A stretch of DNA of 64,000 bases from Seriola aureovittata. Taxonomy: Eukaryota; Chordata; Actinopteri; Carangiformes; Carangidae. The position numbers and the translations under genes are program-made. The notes under the pieces were generated by a model. The model saw only the letters and a program-made list of their open reading frames with translations. It was not told the DNA's origin and did not search any database. Location: the NCBI RefSeq assembly GCF_021018895.1, contig NC_079386.1, forward strand, positions 4,631,835-4,695,834, read 5' to 3'. This document shows, piece by piece, positions 10,825-22,562 of this stretch (position 1 is the first letter of the stretch; each line of letters starts with the position of its first letter).

Positions 10825-11870
10825 AGTGCTGCTATCATTGCTGCTGTTATTTTTGATAACACCATTACACATGGGCGTTACTGTCATTATTTTCACTATA
10901 ACAATCAACAGTCAACAGTCTATACAGCTGTTCCTGGTCTCTCGCTCTCCTCTATCTGCCTCTCTTTCCCTCTCTTTCCCCTGTTTGGTTACGCTTCATA
11001 CCAGGTTATCAAATATCACATGCTGAGCAGCCCTGACCCTGGAAAGTAATCTTCTTCTGTCCTCTCTTTCTCCATCTTTGAGGGTGAATTCATCACACAT
11101 TAACGATAATGATGTACCGTCTAAATGAATGGGCATTGAGAGCACTTGGTTTTCATTTGAATCAACCATACATTTAATGCTGTTTAATCCCACAGCTGTG
11201 CTGGTTTCTATTCTCTTTCCGAACTACTTCCTACTTGAATGTTTCTCTTGTACAGATTTGATGCTTCCACTTCTCTTTTCTCATGGTTCTGCCCCTTTTA
11301 CAAACATGTCTGACCTTGAAAATCAGCATTGTGTAGTTGTAGCCTATTCATGTATGTAGAATCTAATAATAATAATAAATTAATTAATTAATAAATAATA
11401 AATAAATAGCCCCTCAGATTGATCTTGTGACCCTCTGGAGGGGCCCGACCCCATGGCTTGAAACCACAGACCTACCCCACAGTCTGTACAGTAGCTACAA
11501 CAGTACAGTGCTGCTTACACATTGTTGTATAGTATTAGCAATCTAATAATATTATATATGCTAACAATACTAATAAATATATGCTAAGTGCTGATTATAC
11601 TTCTGCACTTTACAATAGTATTTTTACGTCGTTGTAATAATACTTTATTAAGTAGCTCAGAACTGAGTGAATGTACTTAGTTACATTCCAGCACTGAGTG
11701 AAATAAGGAGTATTGGGGGGGGGGGGGGGAGTCAACTGTATCGGTTATGGATGAGGCAGTAACATGATCCTGTCCGATCTGCCCACAGAATAGAATATTC
11801 AAATGAATCTATGTCGGTGATTCTATGGAATGTGACTCACAATGAGAGATTCTGTTGGTTCAGGTCACTT
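10825..11870. other. Intergenic A+T-rich stretch
   Basis: No gene seen. It holds a taa/attaatta simple-repeat patch (about 11367-11407) and a 15-base G run (11715-11729). Short open frames here show no recognisable protein. Confidence 0.4.
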
Positions 11871-12848
11871 GTAGATAACACACACAGTTAACGGTCAACA
11901 GCCTCAGAGACACAAAACACACAGTTCAAGACAAAGACTGTTAACTAACCGGAGCATCAGTGAAAGCAGCAGGTGAGTACTGAAATGGGGAGTTTTATTT
12001 TAGCAAGGTTTGAACGTGTTGTTTTCAAATGCAGAAGCAGTCATTTTTAGTAGTTTTCAGTTGCCATAACTCAGATAGACTTAACTCCCCAAACACACAC
12101 GTCTATGAACTACTAGTTGTCAATAAAATTAAATATTGATATTGTGTCTCAACTCAAAAAACTGCTGAAAAAGTAAAAAAAAAAGTAAAAAAAGATATTG
12201 GCTGATGGTTAACACAGTTACACTCATGAAGGAGCTTCAGATCCTATACTTCAGTAGAAAAAGCAAAACCACATTTCAAAAATATTACAAGTAAATTCAA
12301 CGTTTTACTGAAATAAAAGTTCATCAGTTTTATTGGCAAAATTGATTAAAGTTTAAAGTTTTGTATTTTGTATTATATTATATATATATATATTTAATTA
12401 CACCCCAAAAACTGACAATTCAGCATGTACAATAATAATCAACACACACCAACTGTGCAATGTCCCTTTTCCTTTTCCCTTTTACACTGAAAATTATCCC
12501 AATGTGGGACTAATAAAGGAATATCTTATCTCTTATCAATACTTATTCATCATCATGTAAGCTGCATTTAAATTCTGCATGCTGAGGTGAGAGCAATTAT
12601 TATATATTGTTGGATTGTTTAATCATATTTTACAAGCTGATCATGTTAAATAACCTACATTAAATCTTTATCTGCAAAGTGAGAAGTAACTTTAGCTGTC
12701 AGGTAAATGTAGAAAAGGAAGATGTCCGGTATTTCCCTCTGAAATGTAGTGAAGTAGAAGTTATGCACTTTTATAACTCAATGCTGTTCCCTATAAAAAT
12801 GTCTTAAAACCAGCTTCCTAGAGACAGAATCAGTGACAAACATCTGTG
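11871..12848 (+). promoter_or_regulatory. Upstream region of the HMG-box gene
   Basis: Two alternative 5' ends can be read. A possible untranslated exon ends at 11972 (agcag|gtgagt), with a possible acceptor cttcctag at 12814-12821. Alternatively, a TATA-like ctataaaa at 12791-12798 lies about 55 bp before the ATG and could direct initiation nearby. 12455-12540 carries wording of a common fish LINE/SINE tail (tgtgggactaataaaggaat). Confidence 0.4.
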
Positions 12849-14678
12849 ATGGATCTCGGAGCAGTGTTTGAACATGTCATAAAGGAGATGGAGTGGAGCG
12901 ATGTGCTTGACACTGTGCAGGCGCTAGTTGGGGAAATGTTGGGAGACACACCCAACCTTCCACCCCAGCGTCCACCTCCTCCTCCTCCTCCTCCCAATGA
13001 GCTCAGATTTGACACCCACCCTCAGCCGGTGGACAGAGGATACGGTGGGTGCATCCCCCTGGGAGCAGCTCCACGCTGCTTGAAGGTCGGGCATGCTGCT
13101 CCCATTATCTACCAGGAGCAAAATGTCCTGCAGCCAGGTCACCTGCACAACCAGGCAGGTGCTTACACTCAGGGACAGGTAAGAAACTGAGCAGAGTTTA
13201 GAGATAGGTTCATAAGAATTTCATCAACACCTGAATCAGAACAGATAGTTATTAATGGTGGAAGCTTGAGGCCAACAGCAGGATGATTTTAATCTAAGCC
13301 CAGCTGCTGTCCCATGTGCTGCTTCATGTAATGAGTTGAGTTATGCAACAGTATTGTGAGGCCCTGCACATCAGTATCCTTAATGACTGCCAATTAGTCG
13401 TAATTCAAAAGTGATAATTGATGAGTGCTCAGTGTAGTGAAGCTGTTAAGTGACTTAAAGCATGTAAGACTTCGTTAGAAATCTCCTGTGGCCTCCACGT
13501 CCTCTCAGAGGCTTCAAGATATTTAATATGTATTATTATATTATGATTTCAATTCGTAATTTGTCCATTAAATTGGAAAAAAGAAAACACAGAATTTTCT
13601 GTGATTCATCTGATTTCCTCTTGAACAGCTGATTGATGAATCGGTTAATTGTTTCAGCACTAGCTGAAAGCTTTAGTCTTTCTGTGGACTGTCTCAGAGC
13701 TGGAGTTCTGGGACGTTCTACAGAAGAGCACCTATGACAGGCTGATGATATGATTCATCTTTGCTTTGGTGGTTTTGTTGTGTTTGGGATGACAATAAGG
13801 TCACGATGGGGATCATACAAGGCTGGGTTAGGTATAAATATCACTAAAGTACTCTGGAGAAGTGCAGAGAATTGTCTGAGCCAGCAAGCTGGTTAACCTT
13901 CCCTCTCTCTCCACAGTACCTGCCGTATCAGCGGCCTGGATACAATGTCCCAGCATCAGCAGCAGCTGTCGGTGCTCCTCCACACCAGGCAAGACCCTGG
14001 ATTACCACATGCACTCTGAAGCATCTTCACCCTTGTAGTAGACGTCAGTTTTAGCAGCGTCACAGTGAAATCAATGATACCAGTGCCTGAGCCGTTTTAC
14101 AGCTGGACTCTGTGCCGTTTCAATTCAAAACCTTCAGAAGTATTCAAATAGAACAATAATTGCATTTAAATAGATTTGTTCTGGCAGCAGTCTCTTAACT
14201 ACTGGTATTCAGTAATAACAAAAACATTCACCACTGAAGTTTAGAATAGTTAGTTGTTTGTACAGAAGGTTCAAGTTCCCAAAGCCAGGTTTAATAAGCT
14301 GAATCAAAAAGCTACAGTTCACAGGATGTAAGAGGTATGTAGGTTTGTTCAAATCATGCTGGGAAACATTATATGCTTTATGCTATAAGTGTTTTCTACT
14401 GTGGTCTGAACGTCACATGAACACATGCTCCTGACCTCTGTGACCCTCTGCAGGAGCATTCACACACTTTTGTATCATGGTCATGGACTCTGCAGGAATT
14501 CCACTGGAGGAGCTCGGAGCTTTTACTCCGCAGGCGGTGGTGCCGGTGACACGTGTGACGATGCAGCTCGGGTAATCACCTGTTCCGTGTGTGTTTGTGT
14601 CTCCAGTATGACGGCGTGCCGGTGTTGAGGCTCCCCGACGCCATGAAGGAGAATCTGGTTACCATTGGAATAGTGTAT

Positions 14679-14718
<40 letters not shown>

Positions 14719-16297
14719 CACATGAGTGCACACATCTGTCAGCCTCTGTCTGTGTCTTCAAACGTACTTTGTCTGCTGTCTAATGTATCTGTCTGCTGTT
14801 ATTCACGTAGGAATGGAGAGTTGGTGTACGGATTTCCTGCAGAGGGATTCCCTCCCGTTTCTCCTTGTGCTCCTTCACCGAACACCTCCATGTCACTGTA
14901 AGTCAGCCTGACCGGCTCATGAGCTCATGACCACAATGAAGCCGGGCTCAAAGTCGAATGACAGTCACCTTATATGTCATTTTTTGCAGCTTTGGGTGCC
15001 TGTTATCTGTCGATCGAGAACACCGCCAACTTTTATCTCTTCAACTATTATTCTGCTTCTTCCACGCTTTCCCACAGAAAGAGAAAGAGTGAGATCCAGC
15101 AGGATGAAGGCCGGCCATACATCAAGAAGCCGCCCAATGCCTTCATGCTCTTCAGGAAGGAGCAGAGGGCGAAGGTTGTTGCAGAGCTGAACAACAACAA
15201 TAACGCGACAGTGAATACTGTCATTGGACAGAGGGTAAGTGTCTTTGCTCTGTGTGATTTGAGATACTTCGTCACAGTTTCCTGCAGCAAATTTTATTCT
15301 TTATTTTATATCATTCTTTTCTTGAAACAGAATGATTTGTATTTCCTATCATGTGACCCCGAAAACAAGTCTACATTTAAACAGGATTTCCAGCATTTTA
15401 TTTTGACACGAATACACTGCACCTATTCACGTGGATCTGTGTGTGTTTCCGTTAACATGTGTTCATGCTTGTGTGTGTGCACTAGTCGGCCTGTGGTTGC
15501 GTGTAGTTGTGTGTAGTTGTGTGTCGCTGACAGTGTGTCGTCGTGCGTCCACAGTGGAAGTCAATGTCGAAGGAGGAGCAGGCCAAGTACCATGAGGAGG
15601 CAGAGAAGGAGAGGACGCTCCACTCCCAGCAGTTCCCAGACTGGTCCTGCAGTGACAATTATGTATGTTACACCGTGCTCACATAACAACTCAAACATGT
15701 CTACATCACATGGAAATTTTTAATGTGTTTGTTTTTGTGTAGGGCAAAAAGAGGAAGAGGGTGAGGAGGAAAGCTCGCACCACAGCCGATGGTGAGACAA
15801 TGTTTCTGTGGATCACAGTGCGCTCTCATGTGATATGTGATAAATACAACAGAAATTGTGATGTTTTTGAAATGAAATGTGATTCTATTCGACATCGGTA
15901 CCAAAAATGTGCCTCAATGCAAGTTTAAGAAGCAGCATCTGGTTTTGAAGGAATGTTATCGAGTCTCTGACGTGACTGATCTGCGTTTTTGTGCGTTTGT
16001 GTTGCAGCGTCTGCGTCTCAACCCGAGGAGGTCACACAGCAAGCCAAGAAGCTGTGTGTCATACCAGTGCAGACGTATGTGATGCAGACCTCCGCCTTAC
16101 AGTCACATGTGATGCAGACCTCCGCCTTACAGTCACATGTGATGCAGCCCTCCACCTTACAGTCACATGTGATGCAGCCCTCCACCTTGCACACAGAAGT
16201 GATGGAGTCTTCCACGCATCACGGGAGGCCTCGAATGGCTCTTCCTGTATGTGACGGATTTGACCTGCTGGCACGTTGGAGATCAGGGAACATTTAA
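12849..16297 (+). CDS. TCF/LEF-type HMG-box transcription factor, about 386 aa
   Basis: Nuclear DNA-binding protein. Exons: 12849-13178, 13917-13988, 14607-14674, 14811-14897, 15078-15234, 15555-15662, 15743-15791, 16008-16297 (1161 nt, stop TAA). Residues about 199-268 form an HMG box ([57 protein letters not shown]), closest to the TCF/LEF class by the IKKPxNAFML start and SxDNYGKKKR end. The basic tail KKRKRVRRK (about 276-284) is a likely nuclear signal and DNA contact. The N-terminus ([16 protein letters not shown]) shows no recognisable beta-catenin-binding segment; a proline run follows at about 42-49. The last exon encodes tandem [10 protein letters not shown] units. The exon 2 donor is CAG|gcaag, a GC-AG intron. 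ATG 12849 is the first in frame. I read it as a diverged fish TCF7-like paralogue. Confidence 0.8.
14454..14574 (+). other. Possible extra exon of the HMG-box gene
   Basis: Between exons 2 and 3 an acceptor (ctctgcag) and a donor (CTCGG|gtaatc) bracket 121 bp. It stays open in two frames; one gives a protein-like [20 protein letters not shown]. Neither phase joins cleanly to both neighbours, which match each other in phase 0, so it is left out of the model. It could be an alternative exon or hide a sequence error. Confidence 0.3.
14682..14714. repeat. (CA)n microsatellite
   Basis: CA run inside an intron of the HMG-box gene, just after the donor at 14675. Confidence 0.95.
16079..16228 (+). 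repeat. Coding minisatellite, 30-bp units
   Basis: Five in-frame 30-bp units in the last exon of the HMG-box gene, starting at 16079, 16109, 16139, 16169 and 16199. The first four encode VMQ(T/P)S(A/T)LQSH variants; the fifth has diverged ([10 protein letters not shown]). Units 1-2 are identical, suggesting recent expansion. Confidence 0.9.
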
Positions 16298-16940
16298 CCC
16301 CCCACCCCCTTCCCCTTTACCCCCCCCTTCTCACTTTCTCTCCCTCCTCCCTCTTCCCCTTTATTACTGAATTCATAGCTTGTATTTATTCTTAATAACA
16401 TATTTTGTGCATGTTTTGCCACATTGATTTATTTATTGAGTCACTGTGTATTTATTTGGGATGTGGAGTCGAGCGTAGAGGTTTGTATGGGTCAGCAGTG
16501 AGCGCACACACCTACAGTAAGTGGAGTACAGTGGGGTGATTTCAGCCTGTTTCTAGGCAACCACAGACAAAATTGGTCATGTGATCACACACTAACCCTC
16601 GCCTTATGATGGAGAGAAGCCAATAGATGAAGTGATGAAGCACTTTTAAGTTCACAAAACTGTTTCAACAGTTCCAAAGTAATTTTTTATGTTTGAGGAG
16701 TTGTGATTATTGTGTTTGAATGATTACAGACAAGTTTGAAAAAATCTCACACATTGGTTAGAGCTTTAGGAAGTTACAATATGAGGCTACAATGTTGCTG
16801 GATGACACAAGTCATTTAAAATGGTGGTGGGGTAATTTGAGCCAAAAGGTGTGGGGGAAGTTGAGCCAGTGGTGCTGATGATGGAAAGCTCATCTTCACA
16901 TTCAAAGAGAAAAAAAGTTCATATTCCACTGCAGCTTTGA
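16298..16940. other. 3' flank of the HMG-box gene
   Basis: C/T-rich tract at 16300-16360, then A+T-rich sequence with tttattta motifs. Probably the 3' UTR and the spacer up to the duplication breakpoint at 16941. No other gene seen. Confidence 0.4.
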
Positions 16941-17086
16941 CAAGTTGGATGTCGAGTAGTAGCCCCAGGTTGTGCCAAGAGACCACTTCTTTTTGGGGCG
17001 GGAATCATATTTGAAAACTCCTAATTTTACAAAGTGATTATTCCCAGGGATGAACCACATCCTTAAATATATGTACAAATAGTAGT

Positions 17087-18476
17087 TGTTGTGTCTGAGC
17101 TCTACCTCATGAGCTGGACACCAAATATGTTGGATTGTCTATCAATTTATTGGCTACCATAAATTAAGAAAATATTAATATTAAAAATATTAATAGTAAA
17201 TAATAACTTTAAAATGAATTAAAGTCCTTCGGGCACCAGCCTAAACTAATAGGCAAAATAGCCAATATGGTTTTAGTCTCAATTTATTACCATTAATCTG
17301 GAACTCTGATTAACCGTTAGCTTACAAACTATAACCAAATTTCCATATCAACAGTAAGTTACAGTTGAAGGATTGGAATTTTACCAAGTAGAGGTTGGCA
17401 ATATTCACGCTTGCGCAACATTAAACACACTAGTAGTTATACTTAAACACATTTATTTACAATGGAGCAGAGTAAAACACAATGTCTAATCTAGTATGTA
17501 CAGGTATGTGTATGTGTGTGTATTTGTGGGGACACAAACAAAGGCAAGATGGCCGATTCACAGTGGTCACTGTGACCACATGACCTGAACAAGGAGACTA
17601 CACAAGATGACGGTAAACAAAGAAACTACTCAAAATGGCCGCTGAGACCACATAGTGTGTTTGAGAGGGAAGGTGTGAGTTTCTTTGTTAGCCTAGCTCA
17701 TGTAATCTACAGGTACCAGGTTAGAGGGGGAAGCTTAGCTTCATGCAGGTTCTAGAACTGAGACGTACTGTTGTGTGTGAACATACGAGTACCTGATTAA
17801 CTGTATGACTGACCACCACCTAAGCAAACATTACAACAACAAGACATCAATCAACGAGAACATTAACAAAGTTAAGACTTCTGCTGCTTAGCTATGCTGT
17901 GCTGGGAAAGGTTAGGCCCAGTCAGTTAACGTTACCTAGTCCTTGGAACAAACAAAGAGGTCCTTTCCAGTGTTGTTGTAAAGTCCAGTGAGTTGGGAGG
18001 TTTCCTGGTGGAGTAAAGTCCTGTCTGGCTGTGTTGCTTTGTGGTTATCTCCTTTGTTCTCCTCACAGAGTTAGCTGTTCCATGCTAACTCTGCTACGAT
18101 TCCTGTTGCTTGGAAAATCAGCTGGCCTTGTGTCGTAGCTGCTGACTCTGAAGAGGATTTGGTTCACTCACAGTTAATCCGAAGCAGGTCGCTGCTGTTG
18201 AGGAGAAGAGTGTTTGCAGGCTGCTGGTAGCAGGCCGGTGAGAGAGCTGGTTTCTCAGGTAGCAGAGCTGACCTGGGCTGGGGCCTTGTTGCCCTTTGAA
18301 GAACCAAGAGGAGAGGGCTGGAGCTGCACTCCAGAGCAAGCCAAGAAAAAAAGAGAGAGAGGGCCAGAGGACTGGTTCTGTCTGGTGAGACCCTTGGGGG
18401 TCACATGTCACACGCTGACCCACACTGGCCAGTGGAGCAAAGAAACATTTGGTCTCCTGAATGGTGAGTCCCAACA
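17087..18476. mobile_element. Solo LTR, 1390 bp
   Basis: Begins TGTTGTGTCTGAG and ends GAGTCCCAACA, giving LTR-type TGTTG...CAACA ends. It is flanked by the 4-bp duplication tagt (17083-17086 and 18477-18480). The paralogous site in copy 2 is empty: acaaatagtagttggagac at 22693-22711 has a single tagt (22701-22704). No internal retroviral coding sequence is present, so this is a single LTR left by recombination or a short LTR-like element. Confidence 0.75.
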
Positions 18477-18480
18477 TAGT

Positions 18481-19206
18481 TGGAGACTTTACTGTCATTC
18501 CCTCACTTTAAAGGCGCTACAAGTAAAAACTCAACTCTACGAGTGCGTGTTAGTCAGTCGCTACCTGTTCTGCTTAAAGCTCAACTCTGTCAAAAGGCTC
18601 TCAAGTGAGTTTGTAACGATATTCAAAGTGACAAAAGACTGTTTTCTTGTTTTGTCTGCTTTTTTTCTTTGCTTCAGCGTATTATTATGAAGTAAATGTT
18701 GATCACACAATGTAAGGCTATATAATAATGACATCATCAGCGTATAGACTAGTTCCCTATAAGACCCACTTTCACAGTGCAATTCTGTCGTCTTCATTTA
18801 CTGCACAAAAGAAGAGCGCCTGTCATTGTGCAACCAATACAGAAAGAGAAGATAGCGCTTTTGTTTTCTCAAGGTTAGAAAACCTTCATCGTCATGATGA
18901 AGCCTAACAGAGCTCATGATTTCCACTTCAGCCGTGGTCAGACCACACTCTGCTGTCTCTTCCTGTCAAACTAGCTAAGTGTGGCTCGTTCTCTCCGTCA
19001 CTGCTGCAGACCTCCATCTAACTCTGAGTGTAAGAGAGTCTGAACAGACACCAGTGTCTTTACTGGCTCGGAGCAATCATATTCTTTTGCCCTCAGATAC
19101 TGGTGGATAATGAGATTTCACAATTTGCATGAACATACAATCTTTATTACAACATTTTTTTTGACAGTGACGGTAACTGAGCAGCTGTTCCAGAGGTTTC
19201 CTGAGT
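18481..19206. other. 3' flank of receptor D
   Basis: Duplicated at 22705-23430. It contains the cluster's 3'-flank module at about 18948. The open frames here are not conserved between the two copies; no gene seen. Confidence 0.5.
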
Positions 19207-20400
19207 CTATCTGGTGGCAGTGTACTCAACATTAGGCTCCAGCTGTCTCTCTGATACAGACCCTCTGCTCTTTCTGGCTCTCTTATGGAAACCCAGCGCT
19301 GCATAGGTCACATCAGCAGAGCTTGGATTCTGTAAATGACAATATATAGTCACTAATGTCCCACAGCTGAGTATGTGAGAAAATATAAGACCAGACAACA
19401 TGTAAACTAGACTTTGATCTTAATCTAAGGTTACATTGTGATTACCTGGCTGTGTTGTGGATTGTGTCCCTCTTCCTTTAAATCTGAATGACAGAAACGA
19501 CACATCTGGTCAGTGCACTGATCGAAAATGTCGCTCTTTTTACTTTCTTGGTAAAAGGGAAGTTTTGTATTTGTAAAGTCGTGCACTTGCACCATAAAAA
19601 ACACATACAAGTACCTGTGTGAAGTTTCCTGATTTTGAGACCCAGAACAATGACGACGATAATGAGGAAAATAACCAGAGCACTCAGGATCGCACTCGTC
19701 AGAGTTGCTAGTTCAACAGATTCTTCTACAAGAAAGATGAATACATTTAACTTTTTGTATCATACACTGCCTGAGATCAGCGAGTACAGAAGGCACATAT
19801 CTGTTTCTTTCCAACCAAAACACAGACAAAACATCAACAATCTTACCTTGAACCTTTAAGTACGTTGAACTGTCAATTACTAACTTATTATTCCAGTAAG
19901 ATCCACAGAAATAGAGTCCAGAGTCAGATGAATCCACTTGTTTGATCTGGAGAAAGAGGGTAGTGATGTTGGACGTCATGTTAAACTTTCCATTTTGAAA
20001 TCCATCACAGAATGTAGCATTGCCATCAGAGCTGGACATGGAGGAGATGCAGGTGGCATTGGGTCTGTTGTCCAGTCTGAACCAGACTATGTGACTGGTA
20101 GAACTGGTGAAGTTGGTACACATCAGTGTGACTTCTTCACCAGACTGGACCTCCACAGTGTGAAACTCAGAGACGGAGACAGAGATCCAGCCTGAAACAA
20201 ACAAAAAGTATTTTATTCACAAACCTTTAATTCAACAGGAATCAAACAATGCATGTAAATCATGTTATTAATGAACAGTTTCTAAGTTTGAGTTCTGGCA
20301 GATTACTGAAGGAAAAGTTAACAATGGTTTTATTAAGAAAAAATACATAATTGTACTTACTGCAGGTAAAGAGTAAAGCTGTTACCAAGTTGAAGTTCAT
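19207..20400 (-). CDS. V-set Ig receptor D, 218 aa, ITIM-like tail
   Basis: Type I membrane receptor, probably inhibitory. Exons: leader 20361-20400, V 19847-20191, transmembrane 19615-19725, cytoplasmic 19446-19483, last 19207-19329 (657 nt, phases agree). The leader MNFNLVTALLFTC is followed by a V domain of about 115 residues with TLMCTNF, VWFRL, ATCISS..TFCDGF and DSGLYFC: the canonical cysteine pair plus a second inner pair. Five N-glycosylation sequons crowd the domain. The membrane span reads SAILSALVIFLIIVVIVLGL, followed by a basic KIRKL stop. Tail: tyrosine 187 in VTYAAL fits the ITIM pattern (V/I/L-x-Y-x-x-L/V) and tyrosine 214 sits in VEYTATR at the C-terminus. ITIMs usually recruit SHP phosphatases. 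No J-like FGxG follows the V domain. Confidence 0.8.
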
Positions 20401-20684
20401 CGTTGCGTGTACAGTAGGACTGCACCACTTCAGTGTAGGTGACTGTGAACTTGAACTGTTCTCCAGTGAGAGTGGTGTCGGCGTAAAGAGGTGGGCTGTT
20501 CTTCTGTTGATCTGGTCGCTCAGAAGGACAATAGAAATGCTTAGAAGCAAAGATTCAGTCTGAATCAAACAGGAACTAAACAAACATGTCAGTTTTGCAA
20601 TTAACAAACAGTTATGGTTGTTTCAGTGCAGTTGCTGTTTTGAAGACATGTTTGAAATTGTTCTACAGCCGTATTGGTCCGACA

Positions 20685-20725
20685 AACTTACAGAATAAAG
20701 GTTAGGTCCATGATAAAATGTAGAG
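20685..20725 (-). pseudogene. Decayed second leader exon upstream of D
   Basis: Minus strand reads ATGGACCTAACCTTTATTCT followed by gtaagtttg. It matches the leader and donor of receptor A (3629-3662) but has lost 11 nt, which shifts the phase so that it could not splice in frame to the V exon. The same remnant precedes receptor E at about 24890-24915. The D/E genes thus sit behind two stacked promoter-leader modules, the inner one active and the outer one dead. Confidence 0.6.
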
Positions 20726-21527
20726 TAAGACTGCAGTGCTGAACTGTTCTCTAGTCAGAGTGCTCAAAGTGTAACAAGATAGGTGTCTTTTGACAACTGC
20801 CTCACTCAGGCTAACAACTTAAAAACTTTCAGACAAAAGTGCATCAGAGCCACAAAGAGAATGAGACTAAGTTAACCCTGTAAATTATTTTTTTAATCTT
20901 CCAGCCTAAATGTTAAAAAAGTCTAACTTTGTTTGATGTTCCCTGCCTCATAACTCTTTTCTTTAATACCTCATACTTTAACAAAATGGCGACACATCAC
21001 TACATACTGCTGCCAGCGATAGGTTTGGTCGTTGACACGTAAGTGATAATACGCAACGATTTGCCGTGAAATAAGCATCAGAGCATGTTATCGTGCTGTA
21101 TGTTCATTTGCCACAAGAAAGAGAGATTTCTGCTTCATGTCAGACTTTATTCAGAGGCGACAGGTTCATGATTTACACTTCGGCTGTGCTCAGACCACAC
21201 TGTGCTGTCTCTTCCTGAAGTGATGTGTGCGTCACAAAATACCCTTCACTTCCTGCAGATGGCAGTGTGTGTGAAATGCAGCAGCATTTATTTTCTTCTT
21301 ACCTGCGGTAACCTGTGGTCTCACCACATCTTGTTAAACTGTCATCTTTAAAATATATACTGAACACGCATTACTCGTATAAAAATAATACATTATACAA
21401 TTGTACATTACAACCATACATGAAATATCAGCCTAGACAATACAATTTCCAAACAGAGATACAATTAAAGCTGGAGTCACCTACATTTGCTCTGGTTTTT
21501 GTTCTTTATAAGCTAAATGGCAGAAAC
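20726..21527. other. 5' flank of receptor D, duplicated
   Basis: Matches the flank of E (from about 24920) to about 25725. It contains an orphan 3'-flank module at about 21190. No open reading frame is conserved between the copies; no gene seen. Confidence 0.5.
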
Positions 21528-21904
21528 CTCCATCCATTTTCTACTGCTTATCCTCTAGTAGGGTCGCGGGGGGGCTGGAGCCTATCCCAGCATCTTTTCG
21601 GGCGAGAGGCGGGGTACACCCTGGACAGGTCGCCAGTCCATCGCAGGGCAAACACATAGAGACAGACAACCATTCACACTCACAGCCACAACTATGGTCA
21701 ATTTAGAGTATCCAATTAGCCTAGTCCCCATTTGCATGTCTTTGGACTGTGGGAGGAAGCCGGAGTACCCGGAGAGAACCCACACTGGCACGGGGAGAAC
21801 ATGCAAACTCCACACAGAAAGATCCCACGGCCGAGCCGGGACTCAAACCTGGAACCTTCTTGCTGTGCGGCGACAGCGCTAACCACTGCACTACCGTGCA
21901 GCCT
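21528..21904 (-). mobile_element. SINE-like retroelement with tRNA-type head
   Basis: Flanked by an 11-bp target duplication, atggcagaaac (21517-21527 and 21905-21915); the paralogous site in copy 2 (about 25720-25735) is empty. Read on the minus strand it opens with gcacggtagtgcagtggtta and carries an A-box-like tagtgcagtgg and a B-box-like ggtttgagtcc, then ends near tagaaaatggatgg. I recognise this as a widespread fish interspersed repeat. The minus-strand frame (containing LPVPVWVLSGYSGFL) is a common translation artefact. Confidence 0.8.
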
Positions 21905-22174
21905 ATGGCAGAAACATTTGTTAGTTAATTGATCATTGTCTTTAGTATACTAGGAGTTTTGCAAGCAAGTTTTTCAAGCACAACTTTAAAATTTCCCGGG
22001 ACTTTATGTATGTATGTAAAACTACTCTCTGTTATGATTAAAGTTCCTCTTCAGACAAGTTTTAGACTATGTTAAAATATCTGCTGTGATTAATATTTTG
22101 TTTAACATGATTTTCCCAGATAAAGAATGCCCCGCCCACCATGGCTGCTTGCACTAGGTTGACAGGTGAAAGAG

Positions 22175-22562
22175 GTTCATTATGTTAAGTAACTGTCATT
22201 GAACTCAACCCTTTCCCACAACAACAGCAACACAATCAAACTTTTACAATATTGCGTTTCCACCTGACCTTTGACGGTTATAATGGCTGCTCAGTCTGAC
22301 GAGCCTCTTGCCGTGTTACCTTCTTGAAGACTTGATTCTGTTGATTCTGTTCGGAAAGATGCAGCTGTTTGGGAATCACCAAATGAAATGGAAGAGACCC
22401 GAGTACGTTGTCTACAAGCAAATGGGAGACTCTTTCTAATTTAAGGATCTTAAAAAGTTCTGTCAACGATCGCCACTGCCACTAGATGTCGCACCAGGCC
22501 ACCAGCATCTCGTACCAAAACTAACGCTTTGTCGGCCACACCTACAGTAAAGTGTTACGTAG
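22175..22562. repeat. Duplication-end segment, copy 1
   Basis: About 388 bp closely matching 28227-28606 (for example tattgcgtttccacctg and gatcgccactgccactagat). It marks the right end of each tandem unit. No gene seen. Confidence 0.7.

Larger units (their letters stand above)
16941..22562. repeat. Tandem segmental duplication, copy 1
   Basis: Aligns with copy 2 (22563-28606) from caagttggatg at the left edge to gtgttacg(t/a)ag at the right. It contains receptor D. Relative to copy 2 it has a solo LTR with duplicated target (about 1394 bp) and a SINE with duplicated target (about 388 bp), and it lacks the 2253-bp segment that carries receptor F (junction at 22174/22175). 5622 - 1394 - 388 + 2253 = 6093, against 6044 for copy 2. 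Confidence 0.8.

Noticed and set aside
18214..18690. 158-codon plus frame
   Set aside because: Most of it lies inside the solo LTR and crosses the LTR boundary; the part beyond is not open in the duplicate copy.
21582..21815. Minus-strand 77-codon frame
   Set aside because: It is a recurrent translation of the SINE-like insertion at 21528-21904, not a host gene.
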